Positions 1 through 10,141 of a stretch of DNA of 64,000 nucleotides are shown here, piece after piece. Positions within the stretch are counted from its first letter, which is position 1, and every line of letters begins with the position of its first letter. The notes beneath the pieces were generated by a model that did no database searches, was not told the origin of the DNA, and saw only the letters and a list, made by a program, of their open reading frames with translations. Both the position numbers and the translations under genes were made by a program. Origin of the DNA: an uncultured Bacteroidales bacterium (lineage in GTDB: Bacteria; Bacteroidota; Bacteroidia; Bacteroidales; UBA932); the NCBI GenBank assembly GCA_949289565.1, contig CASEOO010000029.1, forward strand, positions 1 through 64,000, written 5' to 3'.

Positions 1-341
1 TTCAAATTATTAACTTTGACATACTGAAAACAACTGAATAGATGGACGCTTCTGCATCTTTCTAGTTGTGAATTGCTTTCAAATTATTAACTTTGACATA
101 CTGAAAACAACGTGACATAGAAATTTGTAATTTCAAGACCGTTGTGAATTGCTTTCAAATTATTAACTTTGACATACTGAAAACAACTCGTCAAGCCTAT
201 CAATCTTATAAAACTCAGTTGTGAATTGCTTTCAAATTATTAACTTTGACATACTGAAAACAACTGGTGGTCGTAAATATGTTACACAACATATGTTGTG
301 AATTGCTTTCAAATTATTAACTTTGACATACTGAAAACAAC
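1..341 (+). CRISPR. Type II-C CRISPR array, right-hand end
   Basis: Five repeats are visible: a partial one at 1-34 cut by the window edge, then full identical 47-nt copies at 65-111, 141-187, 218-264 and 295-341. Each starts GTTGTGAATTGC and ends CTGAAAACAAC. The four spacers are 30, 29, 30 and 30 nt (35-64, 112-140, 188-217, 265-294) and all differ. The array continues to the left outside the window. The repeat's first ~21 nt are complementary to the antirepeat of the tracrRNA at 6106-6184, so the crRNA sense strand is +. Transcription therefore runs towards the cas genes and stops at the hairpin at 389-430. No degenerate terminal repeat is seen. Confidence 0.98.
295..325 (+). promoter_or_regulatory. 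Promoter-like elements inside each CRISPR repeat (last copy shown)
   Basis: Repeat positions 1-4 read GTTG and positions 24-31 read TAACTTTG, separated by 19 nt. This matches the Bacteroidetes -33/-7 consensus (TTTG, about 19-21 nt, TAnnTTTG). In the last repeat the boxes are at 295-298 and 318-325; the same offsets recur in every full copy. The predicted start lies near repeat position 38, about 9-10 nt before the next spacer. Seen: the motif and spacing. Inferred: that it works as a promoter, as shown for repeat-embedded promoters in Neisseria II-C arrays. Confidence 0.55.
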
Positions 342-388
342 AGAACATATGTAATTGTATAAGTGCCAATAAATTATTGGGCGTTTTC

Positions 389-430
389 AGAATTAAAAAA
401 TCCGATATTTCTATCGGATTTTTTAATTCT
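389..430. terminator. Bidirectional terminator between array and cas operon
   Basis: A 19-bp perfect stem (389-407 with 412-430, loop TTTC) has A/T-rich arms that give a U-run in both directions. It lies between the rightward CRISPR array and the leftward cas9-cas1-cas2 operon, so it probably ends both transcripts. Confidence 0.85.
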
Positions 431-444
431 ATATCGTGGTTTTG

Positions 445-1735
<1,291 letters not shown>

Positions 1736-1799
1736 TTCTTCCTTCTTGTTTCACATCTAACTATACCCTTGTCATGTATATAAACTTCGGTTATAGATT

Positions 1800-4700
1800 T
1801 TAATATTCACCAGTTTGGACTATTTGTCCAATATGGTCGATTCTGACTTTCACAATATCTTTCAAATTGTTAATCATTGTAATCCGTTTCCATGTAATAT
1901 CTTTTAATTTAGAGGTTTCTTGAACATTTGTTTCAAGATGATGTCTGAATACATAATCTTTGCTGGTGATTTTCTGTACTCTATATAAATTAGGACTGAT
2001 AAGAGCATAGTTGTCCGGGTCCATCAAGTCAATGTCTTGCGGATTGAACCCTGTTCCCGGATTTGGAAACACAAAATATTCGTTTTGTTTCATTGTGAAC
2101 AGGAATATCCATCCTTCATCTTTTTTGTATTCTTTGTCTATAATCGGCAAACCGAGATTTTTCCTGCATACGGCTTCATAGAAAGATACTACATGTTCCT
2201 GAAGATTCCCGTCAGAATCCATGTAGATGGCTACATGATGATTATTGCTAGTGCTGACATAATCAGATGGTGTGGTATTCCCTTCGTTGTCCAGAATAGG
2301 TTTTCCGGATAAATCATGCCGGTCATGTAACGGAATGGCATTGTTGACACCGGTCACTGTAACATTTTTTACAGATATACCTTTGTCATGATTAAGCCAT
2401 ATAGGATTTTCGTCAAGATTGGAAAAAGCTTTTTTCGCATTTCCATTATTTTCAGCCAGTCGCTCAAGGAGCAGCAGTCTGATATGCTTGTCAATGACTT
2501 TGTCTATAGCCTTTTCATCTTTGAAGTTGTCCGGTGTCACAGCTTTGCGGATTGTGTATATTGTTTCCATATAAAGTATCTTGACTTTGGCAGGGACTTG
2601 TAACGTATGCGATTCATTCAGATATATAGGATTTTTTTCAAGACTGTTCTTTCCTGTGAATGCTTTTTTAGGATCATTTCCGAAATCATTGAGCCTTTTG
2701 AGCAGAGCAGTTCTATATGTTTTATTGGCTACGGTTAGGATTTTCTGAATATCAAATGCAGTCCCGACCTTCTCTGTCTTCGTATAATACCTTTGCATTG
2801 AACCATAGATAGTTTCATTATGTAACTGGCCACGAGGCGTGAGCTGAACTTTCTTGTTCACACCACCTTTCTTTTTTGTGATATTGACATTTTGTGTAAC
2901 GACTTTATTTTTAGATTTGATTGATACGAGGATATTTTCAAGTTGTTTCTTTACCTCTGCTCTGAATACATCCAAGGGTATAGGTGGACAGAATCTCAAT
3001 TTCCCTTTTAAGTCCCTGTAAAGCATGTTGGATTCTATATATCTGATAATTCGGCTTCGTTCTTCAATTGGAAGATCGCTGAGTTTGTACTCACCGAGGT
3101 CGAAATATTTTTCTTCATCATTACCTTTCGGAATACGGGCATTGAGATTATTCAGATATTGGATAAATGCACGTTTCGTAAACGCTATGGTTAAGGCATC
3201 CATTGCATGATGCCTATGGTCATTGCGTTTGGTCCAGTCAATTATCTTGTTGATAGTCCTGCCGTCCCGGTCTTTATAAGATTCTGTCAGTCCGAGCCTG
3301 TTGTATTTATCCCAGTTCAGTTCTTGCATGATATCTACGAGCTGCCAGTCCTCACGTAAACGCTTGGTAATTGATCCTGTCGTTGTTACAACAGAGCATA
3401 CGATGTCTTCAAGCATTTCCTTTGCTTTCTTTGCAATATATTGAGAGTCTCGCAAATCTCTTTCAATGAAATCGCTTGGGATATCTTTTTCTGACATCAG
3501 CAGATTCTTGTATTTGGTTCTGCTGATGAGTCCGTCTTTAAAAAGTTTTTCCACTCGATTTTTGTAATCTTCAATTCCGGATTCTCCATATTTGCTCTTC
3601 ACAAAATCGTAGGCTGTCATATTGCTTTTTTCGATATTGATTTGTCGTGCTTCAAGAGTTTTGTTTGAATAGGAGTCATCGAAGAGTTTAGCCTGAGGAA
3701 TAATATGCTCAATATCAAATTCTTTTGAAAACATTTTTTCGCGAGGAATATACGTGTTCGAGTATAATGTCTTGTATCCTCGTCCTTCCAGCTCTTTATA
3801 CAGTCTGTATCGTATAATGTCGTTTTTTCCAGGATGCTGAATGCCGAATTCCTCTTGAAGGATTCTTCTTATATTGTCATTTTCTGTCGTTGATTTGGAT
3901 ATTGCCGCTATTGTTTTTTCACGCTCGTCTTTACTCTTTTTCAATTCTCTTGCCAGTTCAATCCTTATTTCATCTGGTTTTCCGTAAGTGTCGATTATGC
4001 TATTGACAACGTTGACCATCTGATTTAGAATTTCTTCCACTACAGGGTTCCTCAAACTGTTTTTCTGTAATTGCTCAAGATGATCCTTGTATGTTTTGTT
4101 CTTCAGTTCGTCTTTCGTAAGAGATTTTCTGGAGTGCTTGTAGCCGGCGTAACTGCATGCCGTACTGTATTCGTTCCCTTCTTTAAGATACGGAAGAATA
4201 TTCTTCATAGCTTTGCTGCTTAGATTTCCGTAGTCAGGTGCAAATGTAACGGAAGCGATAATTGCAGCATGTTCCGGTTCAAATCCATAAAGTGCAGATA
4301 TTTTATCTGCAAGAGATTTATTCCCAGTTCTTGATTCGTCCCCTTCATATGAGTAAAGAAGATGCCATAGTCTCATTAATGGCTGTCTTTCAAAGGCATC
4401 ATTTTTAAGAGTGGAGTCAAAGCTCAATATTTCAGTATTGTAGCCCAATGTCTGAAAGACTTCGTATACTGTCTTTTTCAGTACTTCCGATGGTAATTTG
4501 AGAAGAGAGTCGTATTCACCATGACCGGAAAGTTCAACTATTTGAGCATATGCCTTATATAAAGCTGCCTGTGTTTTGTTTCCTTCTATTTCTTTAAAAT
4601 TCAAGTCCAGGTCTTTATAATTCTTGAACAGCAATTTCAGAATTTCAGTATTGCTTATTTTATCTTTTACTTCAAGTTCGGCGGCCAGTTTTTCCTTGTC

Positions 4701-6002
4701 TTCTTGTTCTAATGGTTTCCCGTTGACTTTCAGATTGTTGATATTCTGCCATATCTTGAAGTCTTGAAATAGGGGAGAGGATTTAGGACATACTTTTGGC
4801 CCTGTATATTTAGTCTTCTTTTTTCCGTCAGTTTCTATTTCAATTTCTCTTTTTTCAAGCTCACAGATGCTGACCAGTCCTTTCTGACTTTTGAGAGGAC
4901 GTTGGTAGAATATGATTATATCACGGATATTCTTTTTCAGTTTGGAAGTCAACTGGGGATGGAATCTGGACTGGGTTGACCATATTTTTTCAAATTCATC
5001 CAAATAGTCTTGTCTGTAAAATACTTTGTTTTTAAGACTGGTATTCGGATTTTTATCAAGCAATGACATCAGATATTGGCCGATTGTCTGCCGGTTGAAG
5101 TATAGTTCTTTGCTTCTATCGCTGATATTGCCGAGATATCCGCTTGATGATTTTATCTGATTGTTGATTTTCTGGAATACGACAGTCAAAGTTTCCAGAT
5201 CGAGTTTTTCATGGACGGCTTTTGCCCTCCATGCGAAATTTTCTATTATCTGTTCTCTGCCTTTGGTAGAACGTTTTAGTCCTTCTATATTGAAGGTGTC
5301 CCGGCAAATTGCCCAGACTAGTTTTTCATTTTTCCCGGATAATGATTCTTTCAGCTTATCAGTCAAGAGTTCTTGGTAAAATTCTTTTTGCTTTGTCCAT
5401 ATCCTGTCAAATTCTTCGATAAGATCGGAATGGTAAAAATCGGGAATATTATATTTCCCATCAGACATAAGCCTGAATGCATATTCTCCAGGCGTCAGTT
5501 TATTCTCATAAAGGTATTTTGCAACATCCATGCTGTCTACAGCATTGCCTTGGTCACTACTGCTATCTTTGGTTTTTCTGCTGCTCCTGTAACCTCTCTT
5601 TTTGTTTATCATCAACAGGACGCGAGCCAGTTCCTCCAAAGTAATTTTTTCTGATACAGCCTTTGCTCTGAGCTTGAATGTCTGAAATGTTGAATGATTC
5701 TTGTGTTCTGCAAGAATTGTTTCATCTGAAATCCATCCTGAGATTTTCAATATTTCAATAAGATTATTCCTGCGAAGCTTATATCGCTGGAGATTTCTTC
5801 GAGTATTTCTCTTAAGCGTTCTGTCAGCATTGGTTGTAATTGGTTTGCCTGACTCAAATTTTCGTTGTTCATCAACGGTCAATGGGTTGACTCTTACTCC
5901 TAATTTTATTATTGATGAGTTTTCATTTGGGTGTTCAGCTTCATTGACTACAGCCCATCCTATCGAATTGGTACCTAAATCCAGCCCGAGAATTTTCTTC
6001 AT
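1800..6002 (-). CDS. cas9: CRISPR RNA-guided endonuclease Cas9, type II-C
   Basis: Protein of 1400 aa, the size of the large II-C Cas9 proteins of Bacteroidetes. It cuts DNA matched by the crRNA:tracrRNA guide. All nuclease residues are present: RuvC-I Asp8 in LGLDLGTNSIGWA, RuvC-II Glu682 in IRIELAREL, RuvC-III His932/Asp935 in HHAMDAL, and HNH His766 in FDIEHIIPQ with the following SNKTL segment. An arginine-rich bridge helix (RTLKRNTRRNLQRYKLRR, about residues 61-78) follows RuvC-I. The residue before the HNH histidine is Glu instead of Asp, which is still acidic. First gene of cas9-cas1-cas2. Its promoter is at 6025-6055 and the tracrRNA is divergent. The PAM cannot be read from sequence. 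Confidence 0.98.
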   Translation of the reverse strand: MKKILGLDLGTNSIGWAVVNEAEHPNENSSIIKLGVRVNPLTVDEQRKFESGKPITTNADRTLKRNTRRNLQRYKLRRNNLIEILKISGWISDETILAEHKNHSTFQTFKLRAKAVSEKITLEELARVLLMINKKRGYRSSRKTKDSSSDQGNAVDSMDVAKYLYENKLTPGEYAFRLMSDGKYNIPDFYHSDLIEEFDRIWTKQKEFYQELLTDKLKESLSGKNEKLVWAICRDTFNIEGLKRSTKGREQIIENFAWRAKAVHEKLDLETLTVVFQKINNQIKSSSGYLGNISDRSKELYFNRQTIGQYLMSLLDKNPNTSLKNKVFYRQDYLDEFEKIWSTQSRFHPQLTSKLKKNIRDIIIFYQRPLKSQKGLVSICELEKREIEIETDGKKKTKYTGPKVCPKSSPLFQDFKIWQNINNLKVNGKPLEQEDKEKLAAELEVKDKISNTEILKLLFKNYKDLDLNFKEIEGNKTQAALYKAYAQIVELSGHGEYDSLLKLPSEVLKKTVYEVFQTLGYNTEILSFDSTLKNDAFERQPLMRLWHLLYSYEGDESRTGNKSLADKISALYGFEPEHAAIIASVTFAPDYGNLSSKAMKNILPYLKEGNEYSTACSYAGYKHSRKSLTKDELKNKTYKDHLEQLQKNSLRNPVVEEILNQMVNVVNSIIDTYGKPDEIRIELARELKKSKDEREKTIAAISKSTTENDNIRRILQEEFGIQHPGKNDIIRYRLYKELEGRGYKTLYSNTYIPREKMFSKEFDIEHIIPQAKLFDDSYSNKTLEARQINIEKSNMTAYDFVKSKYGESGIEDYKNRVEKLFKDGLISRTKYKNLLMSEKDIPSDFIERDLRDSQYIAKKAKEMLEDIVCSVVTTTGSITKRLREDWQLVDIMQELNWDKYNRLGLTESYKDRDGRTINKIIDWTKRNDHRHHAMDALTIAFTKRAFIQYLNNLNARIPKGNDEEKYFDLGEYKLSDLPIEERSRIIRYIESNMLYRDLKGKLRFCPPIPLDVFRAEVKKQLENILVSIKSKNKVVTQNVNITKKKGGVNKKVQLTPRGQLHNETIYGSMQRYYTKTEKVGTAFDIQKILTVANKTYRTALLKRLNDFGNDPKKAFTGKNSLEKNPIYLNESHTLQVPAKVKILYMETIYTIRKAVTPDNFKDEKAIDKVIDKHIRLLLLERLAENNGNAKKAFSNLDENPIWLNHDKGISVKNVTVTGVNNAIPLHDRHDLSGKPILDNEGNTTPSDYVSTSNNHHVAIYMDSDGNLQEHVVSFYEAVCRKNLGLPIIDKEYKKDEGWIFLFTMKQNEYFVFPNPGTGFNPQDIDLMDPDNYALISPNLYRVQKITSKDYVFRHHLETNVQETSKLKDITWKRITMINNLKDIVKVRIDHIGQIVQTGEY

Positions 6003-6024
6003 ATTACAAAGTGTTTTAGTCGCT

Positions 6025-6055
6025 ATAATATATGCAGTTGCTTACAGCTAGCAAA
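6025..6055 (-). promoter_or_regulatory. cas9 promoter
   Basis: Read on the minus strand, TTTG (6055-6052) is followed after exactly 19 nt by TATATTAT (6032-6025). The first six positions of the latter fit TAnnTTTG but the last two do not. The predicted start is about 15 nt upstream of the cas9 ATG at 6002. Confidence 0.5.
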
Positions 6056-6069
6056 TTTAAGAAAAATTA

Positions 6070-6100
6070 TTTGATATTTCTTTTAATATTAATAACTTTG
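6070..6100 (+). promoter_or_regulatory. tracrRNA promoter
   Basis: TTTG at 6070-6073 and TAACTTTG at 6093-6100 are separated by exactly 19 nt, a full Bacteroidetes promoter. The -7 box is identical in sequence and spacing to that inside the CRISPR repeats. The predicted start near 6106 falls at the beginning of the antirepeat. Confidence 0.75.
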
Positions 6101-6105
6101 TAGAA

Positions 6106-6184
6106 ATTTGAAGCAATTCACAATAAGGATTATTCCGTTGTGAAAACATTTAAGGGGGCGGATGAAAATCCGTCGCCTTTTTTC
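6106..6184 (+). ncRNA. tracrRNA of the type II-C system
   Basis: The stretch at about 6104-6122 (ATTTGAAGCAATTCACAA core) is the reverse complement of the 5' half of the CRISPR repeat with one bulged base, so it is the antirepeat. It is followed by a small GGATTATTCC hairpin, a linker TTGTGAAAACATTTAAG, and a terminator stem around CGGAT/ATCCG (6154-6177) with a run of six T. The RNA is transcribed away from cas9. It pairs with pre-crRNA and loads Cas9. The exact 5' end is inferred from the promoter. Confidence 0.9.
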
Positions 6185-6219
6185 ATCTTTTTCTGGTGAC
6201 AATGAATCAGAAAAAAGCA

Positions 6220-6269
6220 TATATTTGCAGTGTTGTTAACAGGATTGTTAAATATATGTGTTAAACACA
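6220..6269 (+). promoter_or_regulatory. Promoter and TetR-type operator of the efflux operon
   Basis: TATATTTG at 6220-6227 is a perfect -7 box with no clear -33 box. Downstream, TGTGTT-A-AACACA at 6257-6269 is a perfect 13-nt palindrome. It lies between the predicted start (about 6234) and the regulator's ATG at 6290, where a bound TetR dimer would block transcription. A smaller palindrome TGTTAACA lies at 6234-6241. Autoregulation is inferred from position. Confidence 0.55.
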
Positions 6270-6289
6270 GGTGTAAAAAGCGGGATAGT

Positions 6290-6985
6290 ATGAATATGAT
6301 AAGTGAATATGTATTTGAACCGGCGGAAAACGGGATGATGGAGAAGTCCGGAACTGATGGAAAGCAGAAGTCTACGGAGCAGGCTATCATGGAGGCTGCC
6401 GAGGAGCTTTTCCTCGAGAAAGGATATAGCCAGGCCACTACGACCATGATAGCCAGGAAAGCTGGGGTCACCCATGCCATGCTCCACTACTATTTCAGGA
6501 CGAAGGAGCATATATTCATGAAAGTGCTTGAAAAAATTCTGGGAGAGTTCATGAAGTCCTTCCGTACTGTCATGTCGCGCGAGGAACCATTCTGGGACAC
6601 CCTGGAAAAAGGTATTTCCACGCATTTCGATTTTTTTATGGCCCATCCCAGATTTGCGTCTTTTCTCTACGACACCATCGTGCACAATCCGGAGCTGATC
6701 GGCCGTCTGAAAGAAAATTTCCAGCCGGTCATCATGAAAATATTGAACTTTCATGTAAGCCGGATTCAGGAGGAAATAGACCGGGGCTCTATCAGGAAAA
6801 TCGACCCCGTCCAGCTCGTGACTGACATCGCTTCGCTGAACCTGTCCGCATTCCTGCTCCTTCCCGTGGCGGGAACTCTTTTGGATGGCATCTTTGATGC
6901 CAATGATGACGCTTTCCTGCAGGCCAGGAAAGCTGAAATAATAGAACTCGTAAGGTCCAGACTTTACGGAGATATGAGAATATAA
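6290..6985 (+). CDS. TetR/AcrR-family transcriptional regulator (CecR-like)
   Basis: Protein of 231 aa. The TetR DNA-binding domain runs from about residue 28 to 75: AIMEAAEELFLEKGYSQATT, then MIARKAGVTHAMLHYYFRTK with the recognition helix. The C-terminal helical ligand domain shows no close motif. The start at 6290 is chosen because the region upstream is promoter and operator; an in-frame extension back to 6230 would run through the operator. It is the first gene of a seven-gene efflux operon and stops 3 nt before the outer-membrane factor gene. By arrangement it matches E. coli CecR, which controls ybhGFSR. Ligand unknown. Confidence 0.9.
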   Translation: MNMISEYVFEPAENGMMEKSGTDGKQKSTEQAIMEAAEELFLEKGYSQATTTMIARKAGVTHAMLHYYFRTKEHIFMKVLEKILGEFMKSFRTVMSREEPFWDTLEKGISTHFDFFMAHPRFASFLYDTIVHNPELIGRLKENFQPVIMKILNFHVSRIQEEIDRGSIRKIDPVQLVTDIASLNLSAFLLLPVAGTLLDGIFDANDDAFLQARKAEIIELVRSRLYGDMRI

Positions 6986-6988
6986 ATT

Positions 6989-8272
6989 ATGTCAGATATG
7001 ATGCAGCGTATAATCAGGGCCATATGCCCGGCATTGCTGGCGGCATGTCTTTGTCCTCCGGCTGTGCAGGCCCAGGTTTCCATCGGCCAGTGCATGGAGC
7101 TGGCCAGGGAAAATTATCCTCAGGTACGGCAGCTCGGATTGATAGAAGAAGCCGCCAGATATGATATCGCAAGCGCCGCTAAATCATGGCTTCCGCATTT
7201 CACAGTGTCAGGCAAGGCCTCTTATCAGTCAGATGTGGTGGAAATGCCGTTTGACATTCCGGGATTCACATTCGACCTTCCGCACGACCAGTACTCGCTG
7301 GTGGGCGAGATCAGCCAGACCATATGGGACGGAGGCGTTTCCGGAAGCCAGAAAAGAGTCACGGCCTCTGGGGTCGATGTGCAGAAAGGACAGGTGGAAG
7401 TCTCCCTGTATGCATTGAATGAGAGGGTGGAGAAAATTTTTCTGGGAATACTTCTCATAGATGCCCAGCTGGAACAGAATGGCATATTGGAGAAAAGCCT
7501 GGAGCGAAATGCCAGTTATGCGCAGGCCTGCATAGAAAACGGCACGGCGTACAAATCGGATCTGGAGATGATAGAAGTGAGCATGCTGGACTGTGAACAG
7601 CAGAGAGAAGAGCTCCAGAAAGACAGGGTGGCGTATGTGTCTATGCTGGAGAAACTTACAGGGACCAGCCTTGCCGGACAGGAATTCATCACTCCGGATG
7701 AAAATGTCGCCATGGCGGGGATTCCGGAAGAGGCATCCAGGCCGGAACTTCAGCTCTACGATGCCCAGCTGGCGCAGCAGGATGCCTTGGCCCGCCAGCT
7801 GAACTCCAAAATATCGCCGAAATTTACATTGTCGCTCCAGGGCGGAGTCGGCAGGCCGGGTCTTAATATCTTGAAGAATACATTCCAGCCGTATTGGACT
7901 GCAGGCGTGAAAATGACCTGGGATATCGGAGCCCTGTATACGAGACGTGACGAGAAGAGAAAAATTGAGGCGCAGACGAGAAAAATCGAATCTGACCGCG
8001 AAACATTTCTCTTCAATACCGGTCTGGATGCCACACAGATGCGCAGCTCCATCGACAAAGCACGGTCTCAGCTGGAAAAAGACAAGAAAATCATCGCTCT
8101 TCGAGAATCTATACGCTCTTCTGGCGAAGAGCAATACCGTGGCGGAGTCATCACCATGACTGACCTGATGTCGCGTATAGATGACGAGTACAATGCCAGG
8201 GTGGCAGAATCCATTCATCGCATCCAGTTGCTGATGGCTATATATGATTTGAAAAATTGCATGGGCTATTGA
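6989..8272 (+). CDS. TolC-family outer membrane efflux protein
   Basis: Protein of 427 aa with a signal peptide (hydrophobic segment about residues 10-24, cleavage after PAVQA, residue 29). The rest is rich in long amphipathic helices with the two-fold repeat of the outer-membrane factor family, including the ISQTIWDGG and KMTWDIGALYTRR strand segments. It forms the outer-membrane channel for the ABC pump encoded just downstream. It starts 3 nt after the TetR gene. The E. coli ybh operon has no dedicated outer-membrane factor and relies on TolC; here one is built into the operon. Confidence 0.92.
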   Translation: MSDMMQRIIRAICPALLAACLCPPAVQAQVSIGQCMELARENYPQVRQLGLIEEAARYDIASAAKSWLPHFTVSGKASYQSDVVEMPFDIPGFTFDLPHDQYSLVGEISQTIWDGGVSGSQKRVTASGVDVQKGQVEVSLYALNERVEKIFLGILLIDAQLEQNGILEKSLERNASYAQACIENGTAYKSDLEMIEVSMLDCEQQREELQKDRVAYVSMLEKLTGTSLAGQEFITPDENVAMAGIPEEASRPELQLYDAQLAQQDALARQLNSKISPKFTLSLQGGVGRPGLNILKNTFQPYWTAGVKMTWDIGALYTRRDEKRKIEAQTRKIESDRETFLFNTGLDATQMRSSIDKARSQLEKDKKIIALRESIRSSGEEQYRGGVITMTDLMSRIDDEYNARVAESIHRIQLLMAIYDLKNCMGY

Positions 8273-8312
8273 TGGAAAACCGGGGTATAAGGCAGTAAAG
8301 AGGAGAGATATT

Positions 8313-9218
8313 ATGAAAAATTGCAGAAATATTTTCATTGCCCTGTCGGGCACAATGATATTGGCCGGCGGATGTGGCCTTAAAGAACCAGATTTTGACG
8401 CCTGCGGTCAGGTGAATGCGACGGAAGTGACTGTGTCGGCGGAGAGCGGAGGCCGGGTGGTCTGGCTGGAAGTGAAAGAGGGAGACAGAGTTCAGGCCGG
8501 TGAATATGTCGGGCAGATAGATTCAGCTCAGGTGTGGCTGCAGGAGGAGGAACTGGCCAGGCGCAGAGAGAGTGCGGAAGTGAAGGCGGTAGATGTGGAG
8601 TGCCAGACCATCGCACAGTATGCCCGGCTGGAGAATCTTCGTTCCGAACTGAGCCGTGCCAAGGGACTTTTGGAGAAAGACGCTGGAACTCAGAAACAGG
8701 TGGATGATCTGGAATCGGAGATAGCTGTGCTGGAAGGCCAGATCGCCGCGGCCGAGCAGAACTACAGGCAGACGAATGAAAGTGTTAAATGTGAGATAGA
8801 AACCATTGACGTGCAGATCGCACAGATGGAGGACAAGTTGCAGAAGTGCAGGATAACGGCGCCGTTGTCAGGGACTGTGCTGGAGAAATACGTCGAAGAG
8901 GGTGAAATGGTGACGGCAGGAAGACAGCTGTTCAAGATGGCGGATATGGAGAATATATATGTGAGAGCTTATTTCACTTCTGCCCAGCTCGCGCATTTGC
9001 ACCTGGGGGACAGGGTGGCAGTCATTCCGGATGACGGCACAGAGAAGCCTGCGGAATACGAGGGTGTTGTGACATGGATTTCCGATGAGGCTGAATTCAC
9101 TCCGAAGAATATTCAGACCAGAGACGAGAGGGCTGACCTGGTGTACGCCGTGAAGATAGCTGTGCGTAATGACGGCAGGCTCCGCCTGGGGATGTATGCC
9201 TATGTATTAATCAAATGA
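8313..9218 (+). CDS. HlyD-family periplasmic adaptor lipoprotein (YbhG-like)
   Basis: Protein of 301 aa. The signal peptide ends in a lipobox (LAGGC, Cys at residue 21), so it is anchored by lipid. A biotinyl-lipoyl-like half (VTVSAESGGRVVWLEVKEGD) is followed by a coiled-coil hairpin (about residues 75-170), the second lipoyl half (CRITAPLSGTVLEKYVEEGE) and a beta-barrel domain. It links the inner-membrane ABC exporter to the outer-membrane factor. An AGGAG ribosome site lies 8-12 nt before the ATG. Its stop overlaps the next ATG (ATGA). Confidence 0.92.
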   Translation: MKNCRNIFIALSGTMILAGGCGLKEPDFDACGQVNATEVTVSAESGGRVVWLEVKEGDRVQAGEYVGQIDSAQVWLQEEELARRRESAEVKAVDVECQTIAQYARLENLRSELSRAKGLLEKDAGTQKQVDDLESEIAVLEGQIAAAEQNYRQTNESVKCEIETIDVQIAQMEDKLQKCRITAPLSGTVLEKYVEEGEMVTAGRQLFKMADMENIYVRAYFTSAQLAHLHLGDRVAVIPDDGTEKPAEYEGVVTWISDEAEFTPKNIQTRDERADLVYAVKIAVRNDGRLRLGMYAYVLIK

Positions 9219-10141
9219 CAGCGGCTATAGACATAGAGAATATTTCCAAGAGTTACGGGAAAGTCCGTGCATTGGACGGCATCTCGCTGAAAGTGGATGC
9301 CGGGGAGATTTTCGGCCTTATCGGGCCTGACGGAGCGGGCAAGACGACTCTGTTCAGGATCATGACCACCCTTATGCTCCCTGATTCCGGTTCAGGGTCG
9401 GTATGCGGCCTGGACATAGTGAAAGATTATGCGCGTATCCGCCGCCTGACAGGCTACATGCCAGGGCGTTTTTCCCTGTATCAGGATCTGAGCGTGAAGG
9501 AAAATCTGGACTATTTCGCCACTCTTTTCGGGACCACAGTCAAGGAAAATTACGGGACTATAAAGGAAATATATTCCCAGATAGAGCCTTTCGCTGACCG
9601 CAGGGCAGGCAAGCTCTCGGGAGGAATGAAGCAGAAGCTCGCCCTTTGCTGCGCCCTGGTGCACAAGCCTTCCGTGCTGTTTCTGGATGAACCTACGACA
9701 GGAGTGGACGCTGTCAGCAGGAAAGATTTCTGGACCATGCTTGCCAGGATCAAGGCTTCTGGAGTGACCATATTTGTTTCCACGCCTTACATGGATGAAG
9801 CCGCCAGATGTGACAGGCTGGCGCTGATACGAGAAGGTTCCATCATAGGGACAGGAACGCCTCGGGAAATCGTTTCCGCTTTTCCGTTCGGACTGCTGTC
9901 AGTCAAGGGAAGCCGGATGTACAGGCTGCTCAAGGAGCTCAGGGGCTTGCCTGGCGTGATCAGCTGCTTTTCATTCGGGGATTCGCATCATGTGACTTAC
10001 GACCCTTCCGTGACAGGAAAAGAAAGGCTTCTTGCTTCCCTGTCCGAGGCAGGGTTCACAGATTGCACTGCCCGAGATATAGGTCCGTGCATAGAGGATT
10101 GTTTCATGTGGCTTTCCGGAGCGGCCGCAGGAGGTATGTAA
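9215..10141 (+). CDS. ABC exporter ATPase, first half (YbhF N-terminal-like)
   Basis: Protein of 308 aa. Walker A GPDGAGKTT, a canonical signature LSGGM (residues 134-138) and Walker B VLFLDEPTTGVD are all present. The switch histidine is missing: the H-loop reads STPYMDEA, with Pro191 where histidine is expected. The gene overlaps the HlyD gene by 4 nt (ATGA) and its stop directly abuts the next ATPase gene. In E. coli the two ATPase halves are one protein (YbhF). The missing histidine suggests this half cannot hydrolyse ATP normally and supplies the signature loop to its partner. Confidence 0.93.
   Translation: MTAAIDIENISKSYGKVRALDGISLKVDAGEIFGLIGPDGAGKTTLFRIMTTLMLPDSGSGSVCGLDIVKDYARIRRLTGYMPGRFSLYQDLSVKENLDYFATLFGTTVKENYGTIKEIYSQIEPFADRRAGKLSGGMKQKLALCCALVHKPSVLFLDEPTTGVDAVSRKDFWTMLARIKASGVTIFVSTPYMDEAARCDRLALIREGSIIGTGTPREIVSAFPFGLLSVKGSRMYRLLKELRGLPGVISCFSFGDSHHVTYDPSVTGKERLLASLSEAGFTDCTARDIGPCIEDCFMWLSGAAAGGM

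Noticed and set aside
3693..3719. Inactive HNH domain because Glu replaces Asp before His766
   Set aside because: Glu keeps the acidic side chain and the rest of the HNH and RuvC sites are intact.
7229..8353. 374-codon minus-strand ORF
   Set aside because: Antisense to the outer-membrane factor gene, which has a signal peptide and clear family motifs.
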